DNA of 53,202 bases, taken from positions 1-53,202 of the forward strand of contig CAIQNV010000147.1 in assembly GCA_903873295.1 (NCBI GenBank). The letters run 5' to 3'. The stretch comes from an uncultured Elusimicrobia bacterium (GTDB lineage: Bacteria > Elusimicrobiota > Elusimicrobia > Elusimicrobiales > UBA9959). Shown piece by piece: positions 45,020 through 53,200 of this stretch. Numbering within the stretch: the stretch's first letter is position 1; each line of letters starts with the position of its first letter. The notes under the pieces were generated by a model, which worked only from the letters and a program-made list of their open reading frames with translations, was not told the origin of the DNA and ran no database searches. The translations under genes and the position numbers were made by a program.

Positions 45020-47627
45020 CCGCACCCCCCCCAAATTAACAGGCATCCTGCAGAAGCTGATGAAAAAGACAACTGAACAGCCCGCAGAGAGTCAGGATAT
45101 TTTTGGCTCGTCGAATTCCAGGCTGACCGGTCTTGGCGTGCCTGTGATAAAGCAGGAGAACGGCAATTGTTTCATCGACATGAGCGGAATAAAAGTTTTT
45201 TCCGGGATCGTAGAGTTCGTGCGCGTCCTGCTGGGCAGATTTGCCGAGGAGTACGAGAACACGAGCGCCGATGTTTTAATACACCAGTCCGTCAACCCGG
45301 CCGTTACTCCCGAATTGAGCAGGCTTGGCGTTAAAAACGTCTACCTAACCGTCCGCAGCGGCACGGCGAAATATATTTTTTCCGATCAGGACGCTTTTCA
45401 GCGGCATTTGCACAGCATCTTTTACGCTGTCCAGACCGCGCAATGGGGCGGGCTGCTGTTTCCGGCTTATTATAAAATCCAGAACCGCCAGGATGAACCT
45501 CAGCAGGCAAAAAGTGAATTGCCGGCGCTCTTGTTCCCCTTCCACCTTGACGCCGTCTCCGGTTCCGGGGAAAACGGATACATGATCTTATTGGAATATG
45601 ACTTCAGCGGCAAGTTTTTGCGGCTGACAATTGAAAACTCAATGGATTCGCGGCTGAATCTGAAAAGGATCTTTCATCGCGTGGTCGCTAACAGCGAACG
45701 CCGGTCCTTGTTTATCGACATCGATAAGATAGCGCATCAACTGAGTCAGGGCATTCACCGGGAATGTCAGAACCAGCAGGATGAGTTCTCCGAAATGCCG
45801 GCACGCCAGCCTGAGCTGTTCGACATGCTGATCACTTCGGGGCTGATAAATCTTAAGAAAATAGTAGTTCGCTGGAATGTGGACGCCATGCGAAGCATCC
45901 TCCTCGACAAGGAACACGGCACACATATTTTGCTCTCAAAAATACTGTACCTGCTTCAGGACGCGGACATAATCAAAATACTGGGCGCCAATAATCTGCT
46001 GGAAATGGCTTCGGACAGAAATAAGGTTTACTTCGATGTGTCGCGCTGCGGCGCCTGCCTTAACATCAGCCTTGAGGAGAGGCGCAGGGAAATATTAGTA
46101 TCCGATTTCCTGAACCGGATGCCGGCGCTGAAAAAGACGACAGCGCAAGCCGCCGTAAACCTCGCGGGCTACAGAATACTCCTCATACATCACGCGACCT
46201 CCGAAATAGTGGGATTTGTCAAGGCTCTGGAGGAATTGAAATGCGCGCGGGTGACGACGCTGTTCGTGAAGTATAAAGGAATAGTGCCGGACAATTACAT
46301 AGAAGCGTTGTTCACCCTGCCGGAGGACAGATTCAGATTTTATTCTCTTCAGCGGATGGAAACATACAATTCGGTCGAAGCCGGGTATGTGCTGTCCAGC
46401 CAGTATTCTTCAATAAATGAATTCAGGCAGCTGGACGCCCGGTTCCTTGACGACAGGCCGGATTTTTCCAGCGCGATGATCGGAACCGCGGCGCATCTGT
46501 TCTTTATCGAATTACAGCAGGCGAAGGCGAATAACCAGAAACTGATCATTATCGAGGACGGCGGGTATCTCGCGCCGTTGATCAACAAATACTGCCTTGA
46601 AAATAAAACTCTCAAAGAAGCGCTTGAGTTATTCGATATTTTACCGCTGCCGGTATTTAATAACGAGTTATCGGCTGCCGGCGATTCGCCCGCCCCCGGT
46701 TTTAAAAGTTTTATTGAAAAAAACTTCAGCGGAAGCCTGGAGCATACGCGGAACGGGTTCGACCTTTTACAGGGATTGAACGACCTGCACGGCAAACTCG
46801 CGTTTCCCGCGCTATCGATAGCGGTCTCGATCCTGAAAAACACCGAGGAGGCCCGCGAATGCGCGGTATCCATCCTCAACGCGCTTGAAACTATCCTGCA
46901 TAGTTGCGGACTGATCTTATCCAGCCGCAATATCCTGATCTTAGGCTGCCGCGGGAATATCGGCGGGAATCTCATGCGGCAACTGTCTTCCCGGATCAAT
47001 AGCGGAAGTTTGCAGGGGATCGATCTGGCAGCGGGAAATGACGCCGACAGCCGCGCCGGCGAAGGCGGAAAACCGCGTATTTCAGAGTACCGCAACCCGG
47101 AGACTATGGAGGATGCCCGGTTGCTCAACCTGGATACTTTTATCGGGGTTATCGGCAAATCCACGATTAAACCGGAGTTGCTTGAAAAAATTATTCTGCG
47201 CGGCGTCCGGCAGGCGCTGTTCTTTGTCAGCGGCTCTACTAAAGCGGTCGAGTTTAAAGATCTGGCCGACTGGCTGCAGGATCTTCAGACTTCGGAAAAC
47301 CCTGTTATCCGCGGTGTGCCGGTTAAGATCGCGGTAACACATCTTAAAGACGCCCAAACCGGGGTGATCCACGGAAACAAGGTGCGGATCATATTCGGCA
47401 CAACGCCGGAGTGCGGGCTGCCGTTCAAGGAGCTGTACCTGCTGGGCGATCTGATGCCGTTGAACTTTCTTTATTACGGCGTGCCTACAGAAATAATGGA
47501 TTTGATCTTCGCGCAACTGATGCGCTTAACACTGGGTTTTACCGGTAAAATAAACGCCGGCGAAACTTTGCCTTCAAAATTGCTGGCGATAGACAGAAAT
47601 ATCGATGAAAAGGCAAATTTGTTATAA
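45012..47627 (+). CDS. Large protein with a degenerate S-adenosylhomocysteine-hydrolase-like C-terminal half
   Basis: An 871-residue soluble protein. Residues 1-385 match nothing I recognise. The rest follows the order of SAH hydrolase: YRILLIHHATSE near 386, LIIIEDGGYLAPLINKY near 515, a Rossmann nucleotide loop ILILGCRGNIGGNLM near 641, TFIGVIGKSTIKPELLEK near 715, and YLLGDLMPLNFLYYGVPTEIMDLIFAQ near 807, which mirrors the LLAEGRLVNL...HPSEVMDxSFA stretch of the enzyme. The substrate-binding His-Cys-Asn and HATD motifs are not evident, so it may bind NAD(H) or a nucleoside without hydrolysing SAH. It overlaps the ECF-S/HAMP gene by 8 bases, so the three genes are coupled. Confidence 0.65.
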   Translation: MSDRTPPKLTGILQKLMKKTTEQPAESQDIFGSSNSRLTGLGVPVIKQENGNCFIDMSGIKVFSGIVEFVRVLLGRFAEEYENTSADVLIHQSVNPAVTPELSRLGVKNVYLTVRSGTAKYIFSDQDAFQRHLHSIFYAVQTAQWGGLLFPAYYKIQNRQDEPQQAKSELPALLFPFHLDAVSGSGENGYMILLEYDFSGKFLRLTIENSMDSRLNLKRIFHRVVANSERRSLFIDIDKIAHQLSQGIHRECQNQQDEFSEMPARQPELFDMLITSGLINLKKIVVRWNVDAMRSILLDKEHGTHILLSKILYLLQDADIIKILGANNLLEMASDRNKVYFDVSRCGACLNISLEERRREILVSDFLNRMPALKKTTAQAAVNLAGYRILLIHHATSEIVGFVKALEELKCARVTTLFVKYKGIVPDNYIEALFTLPEDRFRFYSLQRMETYNSVEAGYVLSSQYSSINEFRQLDARFLDDRPDFSSAMIGTAAHLFFIELQQAKANNQKLIIIEDGGYLAPLINKYCLENKTLKEALELFDILPLPVFNNELSAAGDSPAPGFKSFIEKNFSGSLEHTRNGFDLLQGLNDLHGKLAFPALSIAVSILKNTEEARECAVSILNALETILHSCGLILSSRNILILGCRGNIGGNLMRQLSSRINSGSLQGIDLAAGNDADSRAGEGGKPRISEYRNPETMEDARLLNLDTFIGVIGKSTIKPELLEKIILRGVRQALFFVSGSTKAVEFKDLADWLQDLQTSENPVIRGVPVKIAVTHLKDAQTGVIHGNKVRIIFGTTPECGLPFKELYLLGDLMPLNFLYYGVPTEIMDLIFAQLMRLTLGFTGKINAGETLPSKLLAIDRNIDEKANLL

Positions 47628-47683
47628 AAAATATCATTAAGGATAAGTTTTGGCGGTATTCTGCAAGGATAGAGGAGACCTTT

Positions 47684-48271
47684 ATGAAAAGGAACTTTTT
47701 AACGGCTGGGGTTGTGTTAGTTCTCGTCTTATCGGCGTTTCAGGTTTTAAACTCGAAGACCGGCGGCCGCACTTCCGCGGAGGAGGTAATCAAGAAACTG
47801 GGCCTGGCGCCGATGGCCGAGGGCGATTGCGGCGGCTACTTCAGGGAAATATTCAGGTCGGAGCGGGACGCGCAGCCGGATAACGCCCGAAAATGCTGCT
47901 CGGTAATATACCATCTTATAATCAAGGATTATAAAGTTCCCTTCCATAAGATCACTTCCGACGAGCTCTTCACCTACCTCGCCGGCAATCCGCAGCTTAT
48001 GGCCCTGGTTTACCCGGACGGCAGGGTGGAGGAAGTGACGCTTGGCAATGATCTTCAGAAAGGAGAAACGCCCGTCAAGCTCGTGCCGGCCGGCGTCTGG
48101 ATGGCCGAGGCCATCAGGAATCCTAAAGCGGGTTCCTGGAGCCTCCTCACGGTAACAGTGGTTCCCGGCTTCGATCTGAAAGATTATTCGCATCTCACGG
48201 CCGCGGATATGATCAAAAAGTTCCCGATGGCAGAAAAGCGGATAAAGGAGCTTGGGTTCGATAAAGATTGA
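47684..48271 (+). CDS. Secreted cupin of the DUF985 type
   Basis: A 195-residue protein with an N-terminal hydrophobic segment (residues 6-22) acting as signal peptide or anchor. From residue 33 it matches the DUF985/Cupin_5 pattern: SVIYHLIIKDYKVPFHKITSDELFTYLAG, then VTLGNDLQKGETPVKLVPAGVWMAEAI and VTVVPGFDLKDYSHL. The usual metal or ligand residues (His of the FHKI segment, Glu) are partly kept. DUF985 proteins are usually cytoplasmic, so an exported one is odd. A GAGGAG site lies 8 bases before the ATG. It is 56 bases after the 871-residue gene but has its own start signals. Confidence 0.8.
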   Translation: MKRNFLTAGVVLVLVLSAFQVLNSKTGGRTSAEEVIKKLGLAPMAEGDCGGYFREIFRSERDAQPDNARKCCSVIYHLIIKDYKVPFHKITSDELFTYLAGNPQLMALVYPDGRVEEVTLGNDLQKGETPVKLVPAGVWMAEAIRNPKAGSWSLLTVTVVPGFDLKDYSHLTAADMIKKFPMAEKRIKELGFDKD

Positions 48272-48316
48272 CCTGTTCGGGAGGCATATGGTCGGCCCGG
48301 GCGGAGAGGCTGAAAT

Positions 48317-48350
48317 AAAACAGCCGGCTTTTGGCCGGCTGTTTTGTTTT
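48317..48350. terminator. Bidirectional intrinsic terminator
   Basis: A perfect stem with A and T tracts on its two sides, AAAACAGCCGGC - TTTTG - GCCGGCTGTTTT, lies between the convergent cupin gene and the four-cysteine-repeat gene. It would stop transcription from both sides. Confidence 0.9.
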
Positions 48351-48363
48351 GCGGCGCTGTCCT

Positions 48364-49416
48364 TCAGAACGGGAAGACCAGCTGCGGGCAGAGCTGTACG
48401 GGGTCGTTGTTCCAGGGGCCGGGGGTCTGCAGCGGCTGGGTGTAGGGCTTGCCGTCGTTGCACTTGTAGTTGCAGACATTGTTGGCGTAGCTGTTGAAAA
48501 CGCAGGCGCGGACCTTATTGGCGGCCGAGCGGTCGCTCACGCGGGCGCCGGCGAAGTAACCGATTACGTAGTAGTAGCCGCCCTCGGAGGAGGCCACCTC
48601 GTGAGTGGCCACGGTCGCGCCGTCGGCTTCCATGCGGTCGGCCATTTCGAACATGCGCTCGAAGGCGTCCAGCTCCACCTTGAAGAGCGGGCTGGATTCT
48701 ATGCTCAGCGGGGAGGCGGCGTTATAAGTTATCCGGAAGCGGTAGTCGGAGAGGCCGTTGACCACAATGGTCTGGCTGACCACCTCGGTCTTGGCGAACT
48801 TGAAGCCGTTGGCGGCCCAGGTCATGACCTCAGAAGCTTTTTGGGCGGTGGGGTACTTGCCATAGCTTTCATAGGTCTGCACGGAGGCGGCGGCCTTATT
48901 GGCGAACCCCGGCTTTACCGTGCGGATGATAAGGGTGGCGCAGGCGCCGGCAGGCTCGCCGGTTGAGAAGTCCGGCTTCTGGGCCGGCTCGGTCAGGATG
49001 ACGCCGCTCTCACACTTGAAGAGGCACTTATTGTTCTTGAACTCGGTGAACACGCAGTAGTCCAACGTGGTCTGGGGCTGGGGGAAGGGATTGTGCTGGT
49101 TGTTGATCTGGTTCCAGAGGGAGCCGGCGTCCGGGGGCTGAGCGCCCCTGTAGTCGCCGCCGCCGCACTTCTCATAGACGCTGGAGGCCTGCGGGTTTAC
49201 CGGCTTGGCCTGGAAGGTTTCGCCGCTGCGGCATTTAAAGCTGCACAGGTCGCCCTTCATGCCGACAAGGTAACAACTGTCCGGGTTAGACGGGGCGGGG
49301 AAGGGATTGATCTTGGAAATGCCCGGAGCCTTCAGGCTCTGCAGGTCGGCGAAGTCCGCCGCCAGGGCCGGGGCGGACAGGCTAAGGGTCAACACTAAGG
49401 CAGAAATTATTTTCAC
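48364..49416 (-). CDS. Secreted protein with three four-cysteine repeats
   Basis: A 350-residue protein with a signal peptide (about 1-19). It has three copies of a small module: CYLVGMKGDLCSFKCRSGE (near 48), CVFTEFKNNKCLFKCESGV (near 121) and CVFNSYANNVCNYKCNDGK (near 307), each C-x8-9-C-x-(F/Y)-K-C-x2-G and each followed 15-35 residues later by one more Cys. The four cysteines per module suggest two disulfides in an extracellular domain. Between modules 2 and 3 is a globular region of about 150 residues without cysteines. I do not recognise the family. Transcription ends at the terminator at 48317-48350. Confidence 0.8.
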   Translation of the reverse strand: MKIISALVLTLSLSAPALAADFADLQSLKAPGISKINPFPAPSNPDSCYLVGMKGDLCSFKCRSGETFQAKPVNPQASSVYEKCGGGDYRGAQPPDAGSLWNQINNQHNPFPQPQTTLDYCVFTEFKNNKCLFKCESGVILTEPAQKPDFSTGEPAGACATLIIRTVKPGFANKAAASVQTYESYGKYPTAQKASEVMTWAANGFKFAKTEVVSQTIVVNGLSDYRFRITYNAASPLSIESSPLFKVELDAFERMFEMADRMEADGATVATHEVASSEGGYYYVIGYFAGARVSDRSAANKVRACVFNSYANNVCNYKCNDGKPYTQPLQTPGPWNNDPVQLCPQLVFPF

Positions 49417-49544
49417 GTATCCTCCTTATAATCTGTACAGGGATAGGATATTAAAAAACCGCGGGCCGGGTTAGAGGCTAAAGACCCAATAAAATAAGGA
49501 TAAAGGACCTATGACGAAAGTCATAAAAGGAAAGGGGAAGGGAA

Positions 49545-49605
49545 GGGGACGCTGCACGATAACTTGATTATTTGGGGGGTCATCGAGTTATCGTGCAGCG
49601 TCCCC
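49545..49605. repeat. Palindromic repeat with GGGGACGCTG ends
   Basis: GGGGACGCTGCACGATAACT (49545-49564) returns as its reverse complement at 49586-49605, giving a 20-base perfect stem around a 21-base centre. It shares its first ten bases with the longer repeats nearby. It lies in the 265-base gap between the four-cysteine gene and mscL, which holds no gene. Confidence 0.8.
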
Positions 49606-49670
49606 AATCTCCAGTCCTCGGCAGCTTCGAATGATTCGTTAAAATTAGTCATTTAGTAATCAGCGTCCCC
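49606..49670. repeat. 3' end of the long GGGGACGCTG repeat family
   Basis: The segment containing TTCGAATGATTCGTTAAA and ending in ATTTAGTAATCAGCGTCCCC (49651-49670) matches the right-hand part of the copies at 50943 and 52906 and shows their complete right terminus, which is the reverse complement of the left terminus. Confidence 0.7.
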
Positions 49671-49681
49671 TGGGCTTCCCT

Positions 49682-50125
49682 TTATTTTAGGTCCGAGGCG
49701 CAGTGCGCGCATTTCATGGCCTTGAGCGGTATAACGGAAAGGCAGAGCGGGCATTCCTTGGTGGAGGGCGCGGCCGCAGCGGCGGGTTTCGCGAACTTGG
49801 CTTCCTGCTTCTTGATCTGGCTGATCAGCAGGAAGATGGCCCCGGCCACGATCAAAAAATTGATGATAGTGTTGAGGAACATGCCGTAGTTGATGGTGGC
49901 GGCGCCGGCCTTCTGTGCTTCAGCCAGGCTGGCGTAAGCGGTGCCCGACAGGTTTATGTAGAGGCTGGAGAAGTCCACGCCCCCGGTCAGCCTGCCTATG
50001 GGCGGCATCAGCACATCGCTCACCAGCGAGGTGACGATCTTGCCGAACGCGGCGCCTATGATCACGCCCACGGCCATATCCACTACGTTGCCGCGCATGA
50101 TGAATTCCTTGAAGTTCTTAAGCAT
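49682..50125 (-). CDS. mscL: Large-conductance mechanosensitive channel with zinc-ribbon tail
   Basis: A 147-residue inner-membrane channel that opens under membrane tension to release solutes on osmotic downshock. The N-terminal amphipathic helix and first membrane helix ([27 protein letters not shown]) and the second helix (about 78-100) are typical. The C-terminal ~25 residues replace the usual helical bundle end with a zinc ribbon, [18 protein letters not shown]. An AGGAGG site precedes the ATG. It lies 24 bases after the YdiY-like gene and may share its transcript. Confidence 0.95.
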   Translation of the reverse strand: MLKNFKEFIMRGNVVDMAVGVIIGAAFGKIVTSLVSDVLMPPIGRLTGGVDFSSLYINLSGTAYASLAEAQKAGAATINYGMFLNTIINFLIVAGAIFLLISQIKKQEAKFAKPAAAAAPSTKECPLCLSVIPLKAMKCAHCASDLK

Positions 50126-50149
50126 TATTATCCTCCTTTATTCCTTCGG

Positions 50150-50872
50150 TCAGTAGTTCACTATGATCGCCATGGAGGTGATGCTGTCGGTCTTTTTGAA
50201 GCCGGGGGCCGGGCTGTTTATGAATTTCCACAGGTAGGCGGCCTTAAGGGAGAAGTGCGTGGAGATGGAGGTTACTATGGCGGTTTCCGCATTCATGCGG
50301 TAGCCTTTGGAATGCTTCAGGTTGCCAATGTACTCCAGGTCCTGGCTGGCGTTGGCCGTGGCGGAAAGTGACTTTATGTATTTGGCGTAGCCGCGGTAGG
50401 TGCCGAAAGTTTGATTATCAGAGAGCAGCCGGTCTTCAAAAATATAACCGGCGCCGGCTTCCAGCGAGAGTTTGTTGTCCGCTGTGTCCAGCAGGTTGCG
50501 GCCCAAACCCAGCGCCAGGTCGTAGCGGTCCTTTATGCCGGCAAAGCGGTTTTTATCCCAGGCCGTTTTCTGGAAGGCGTAATTTTTCCCGGCAAGTTTG
50601 AAGCTGACCTTTTCCGAGGCGTTGTACTGTTCCGCCGTCACGGTGTTCCTGCTGCTGGTGCCCAGTCCGCCGGCCACAACTTCAAGTGCGGTCTTCTCCC
50701 AGTCATAGTTATAAAGGTTCTTGGCTGAGAGGGTGGAGGTTTTTGAGTTCCCCGAGGTCTGCACGTAGGAGAGTTCGGCGGTGTCCTTCCACTTCTTAGG
50801 GGCCGCGGCTTCCTGCGCCATGGCCGAAGCCGCAAAAAAAGTTAATGCGACAGCTATCACTGTTTTTTTCAT
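50150..50872 (-). CDS. YdiY-like DUF481 outer-membrane protein
   Basis: A 240-residue protein with a signal peptide (MKKTVIAVALTFFAASAMAQ) and a beta-barrel pattern: AELSYVQTSGNSKTSTLSAKN, then regular Tyr/Lys-alternating strands to a C-terminal ITSMAIIVNY, whose last aromatic residue suits outer-membrane insertion. This matches DUF481 (YdiY family), small barrels of unclear role, salt-induced in some species. ATG 50872 is preferred to an upstream in-frame start because AAAGGAA lies 6 bases before it and the signal peptide begins there. Confidence 0.9.
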   Translation of the reverse strand: MKKTVIAVALTFFAASAMAQEAAAPKKWKDTAELSYVQTSGNSKTSTLSAKNLYNYDWEKTALEVVAGGLGTSSRNTVTAEQYNASEKVSFKLAGKNYAFQKTAWDKNRFAGIKDRYDLALGLGRNLLDTADNKLSLEAGAGYIFEDRLLSDNQTFGTYRGYAKYIKSLSATANASQDLEYIGNLKHSKGYRMNAETAIVTSISTHFSLKAAYLWKFINSPAPGFKKTDSITSMAIIVNY

Positions 50873-50907
50873 ATGATTTCCTTTGTTTAATACCAATTCA
50901 CGTATAC

Positions 50908-50913
50908 ATTATA
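50908..50913 (-). promoter_or_regulatory. -10 element of the YdiY-like gene
   Basis: On the minus strand TTTGTATAAT precedes the ATG at 50872 by about 35 bases. No convincing -35 is visible. Confidence 0.4.
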
Positions 50914-50942
50914 CAAATGCCCGCACAATAATAAAGCGGCAC

Positions 50943-51090
50943 GGGGACGCTGATTACTAAATTACTAATTACTCCCCATGTCCCGGCATGCTTATTCCAG
51001 AAAATGGAACTATAGCGACAGACTGCTCAGGTTCCGCCAAAACAAAACGCCAGGTCTCCCCGGCGGTTTCAAATGATTCGTTAAAGATTA
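50943..51090. repeat. Long GGGGACGCTG repeat, copy A
   Basis: About 150 bases from GGGGACGCTGATTACTAAAT to TTCGTTAAAGATTA. It matches copy B (52906-53064) base for base over most of its length, including ATGGAACTATAGCGACAG. The right terminus is lost and replaced by unrelated G-rich sequence. The 439-base gap 50873-51311 holds this copy, the promoter above and an IS3 remnant, and no intact gene. Confidence 0.85.
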
Positions 51091-51135
51091 TGGGGGTGGA
51101 CTGCGCCCTTCTGTCTGAACAGAATCTCTGTAAGT

Positions 51136-51230
51136 TTAGGATAGCTTGACAGGTTTTTCATGCACCCTCAATTGCCGCTCAAATTCATCAGGGGGCATAT
51201 AGCCCAGTGATGAATGGCCCAAAAAAACCG
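51136..51230 (-). pseudogene. Remnant of an IS3-family transposase (OrfB C-terminus)
   Basis: The minus strand encodes GHSSLGYMPPDEFERQLRV and then HEKPVKLS before a stop at 51136-51138. This matches the last ~30 residues of IS3/IS150-type transposase OrfB, whose usual form is RPHSSLGYxTPxEF. The sequence before GHSS no longer fits the family, so only the tail remains. Confidence 0.8.
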
Positions 51231-51311
51231 ACACGAAATATTAGTTAACCCTGTTTTTTATTAGCTTTTGTCTCTGACATCATTTGGTTATGAAGGAAGA
51301 TCAGTTGGTTA

Positions 51312-52901
51312 TCACTGTTCTTTAGCACTTTTTAAACTATAAAAACGATTGAGGAGCCAAATAGTTTTTTCCATCATTATTGTCAGGTCCAGCAGGCTCC
51401 CTTTTTCATTTGCCGACCCGAGCTTGTCGCTGTCCATATATACCTTGCGGAGTTGCTCCATTGATGGGCCGTTGCTGGAACTCAGGTCGAGGAACACCCG
51501 GACCTGTTCCGGAGCATTTGCCTTATCTATCTCGGCGGCAAAGGTCAGAAGGAAGTCCAGCGACTCCATACAGGCATCCGAAAGCTTCTGCATTGACGGA
51601 TATGCCTTTGTTTGCAGTATGATCTTCACTCCGGAAGCGGTGCTGTCGGCAAGTTGATCCAGTAAAGCCTGCCGTGTCTGAAAATAGGCATGATCTTTGG
51701 CCGTTTGGGAGTCCATCGACATAGCCGCCACCATCTCCGTAGAGGCCGCCACATCGCGCGCAAGGGATTTCAAGGCCTCATGACGTGAGGCGAGATCTGC
51801 GCCGGCATAGTTTTCTCTTGCCGTAGAGATGAACGCCGCGATCTGCTCCAGCTCGCGCGTCTGCTCCAAGTGGATCAATTCCAGGCCGGTGTCGGGGTCC
51901 TGCGTTTGGAATTCCGACAGATATTTCGGCTGGGACAGGCCCTCCTCCTCAGATGGCGGAAAAGACCCTGCCAGCCAGCGGGTCAGCGGCTCGTTAATGG
52001 CAATAAAAAAAGTAGCCGAAATCAGGTTGAACAAAAGGAACACCAGGGCGGTCTGATGTACCAGGTCCAGCTTGAGCGAATTCAGCAGAGCCATTACCAG
52101 CGGAACATGCAAATAGACCTCTATGTAATAGAGCAGAATAAAAACCGAGGCTCCGAATATATTGAAGACGTTCACGAACCGTACAAGTTGCCGCGACGTT
52201 CCGCGGAACGCGGCCCCTAGCAATACCTTGAACATGGTTGAACCGATCGCCGCACCGTATATGAACAGGAACGCCTGCGAACCCGTCAGGATATCTTCCC
52301 GCACCAACCCGATCGCCACAAGCGCTACGGCGGTAGAGGACTGCGCAATGAATCCCAGCGCCATGCCGGCCATTATCGACAGGAGCGAATAATCACGGCT
52401 AAACGCCATTGCCCCGGCAAACCAGGCTTCCTGCCGCAACGGTTTGACACCGGCGGTCATCATCTCAATTCCGAAAAAGATCAACCCCAGTCCCAGCCCG
52501 ATGAGCAAATATGTGCGGTATTTCTCGTTCTTTGCCAGATACATCGCTATTCCGCACAGCCCTACAAGGAACATCACCCCCGCGGAAATATTCAGGGAGA
52601 CGATAAACAGCAAAACGCAGTTCCCGACACTGAACCCGCTCAAAATAGCTATTGCCTGCGGGACATTTAGCGCCCCGGCGCTGATCAGGCTTGCTAGGAT
52701 CACCAGCGCCGCGGACGTGCTCTGCATTACCACACCTGACCCCATGCCGAACAACACGGCCTGCCAGCGTGAGGAGACGAATTGTGTGGCGAATATCCGG
52801 AACTGACGGCTGCCTATTTGCTTGAGGCCGGACGAGAGCATTTGAACGCCCGTTAACATCAAGCCCAGTCCCAGAACAATTTTGCCGAACAGTTCGATCA
52901 T
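51312..52901 (-). CDS. Na+/phosphate symporter family protein with PhoU-like tail
   Basis: A 529-residue inner-membrane protein of the NptA/PNaS family, which imports phosphate (or a related anion) with sodium. The two inverted repeats carry the signatures GVVMQSTSAALVILASL (near 55) and GFIAQSSTAVALVAIGL (near 185). About eight or nine helices end near residue 310; the remainder (about 340-525) is a helical PhoU-like regulatory domain. No pstSCAB or phoU lies nearby. The ATG is only 4 bases from repeat copy B, and no Shine-Dalgarno site is present, so the native upstream region seems to have been replaced by the repeat. The gene lies between two direct copies of that repeat. Confidence 0.9.
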   Translation of the reverse strand: MIELFGKIVLGLGLMLTGVQMLSSGLKQIGSRQFRIFATQFVSSRWQAVLFGMGSGVVMQSTSAALVILASLISAGALNVPQAIAILSGFSVGNCVLLFIVSLNISAGVMFLVGLCGIAMYLAKNEKYRTYLLIGLGLGLIFFGIEMMTAGVKPLRQEAWFAGAMAFSRDYSLLSIMAGMALGFIAQSSTAVALVAIGLVREDILTGSQAFLFIYGAAIGSTMFKVLLGAAFRGTSRQLVRFVNVFNIFGASVFILLYYIEVYLHVPLVMALLNSLKLDLVHQTALVFLLFNLISATFFIAINEPLTRWLAGSFPPSEEEGLSQPKYLSEFQTQDPDTGLELIHLEQTRELEQIAAFISTARENYAGADLASRHEALKSLARDVAASTEMVAAMSMDSQTAKDHAYFQTRQALLDQLADSTASGVKIILQTKAYPSMQKLSDACMESLDFLLTFAAEIDKANAPEQVRVFLDLSSSNGPSMEQLRKVYMDSDKLGSANEKGSLLDLTIMMEKTIWLLNRFYSLKSAKEQ

Positions 52902-52905
52902 ATAT

Positions 52906-53064
52906 GGGGACGCTGATTACTAAATTACTAATTACTCTCCATATCCCGACATTCTTATTCTAGCAAATGGAACTATAGCGACAGGCTGCTCAGGCTCCAC
53001 CAAAACAAAACCGCAAGGCCTCCCCTGCAGTTTCGAATGATTCGTTAAAGATTAGTAATTTAGT
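52906..53064. repeat. Long GGGGACGCTG repeat, copy B
   Basis: About 160 bases from GGGGACGCTGATTACTAAAT to ATTAGTAATTTAGT, the latter being the start of the reverse complement of the left end. Same orientation as copy A. The last 13 or so bases of the right terminus are missing. The rest of the gap to the window end holds the hairpin and gene start described below. Confidence 0.85.
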
Positions 53065-53136
53065 GGTTCTTCTGGAATTACAGTGCATACCCATGACTAT
53101 GTCACTATTGACCTCGTGATGAAGTAAAGAAAAGAG

Positions 53137-53200
53137 GGGCATCCCGCCTTTCTGGTATAAGTTTGTTGCTTAGACAACTTAACCAGGAGGAGAGATGCCC
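53137..53200 (+). promoter_or_regulatory. Long hairpin covering a ribosome binding site and start codon
   Basis: GGGCATC (53137-53143) pairs with GATGCCC (53194-53200), and CTGGTATAAGTTTGT (53152-53166) pairs imperfectly with ACAACTTAACCAG (53174-53186). The AGGAGGAG site and the ATG at 53195 lie within or inside this structure, so folding would hide the start site. Such hairpins are known in front of some transposase genes. Confidence 0.5.

Noticed and set aside
45012-47627. Functional S-adenosylhomocysteine hydrolase (ahcY)
   Set aside because: The protein is about twice the usual length, and the substrate-binding motifs are not evident although the fold order is kept.
49545-49605. Intrinsic terminator of mscL
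   Set aside because: The stem is strong but has no T-tract and shares its ends with other repeats, so a mobile repeat explains it better; it might still slow transcription.
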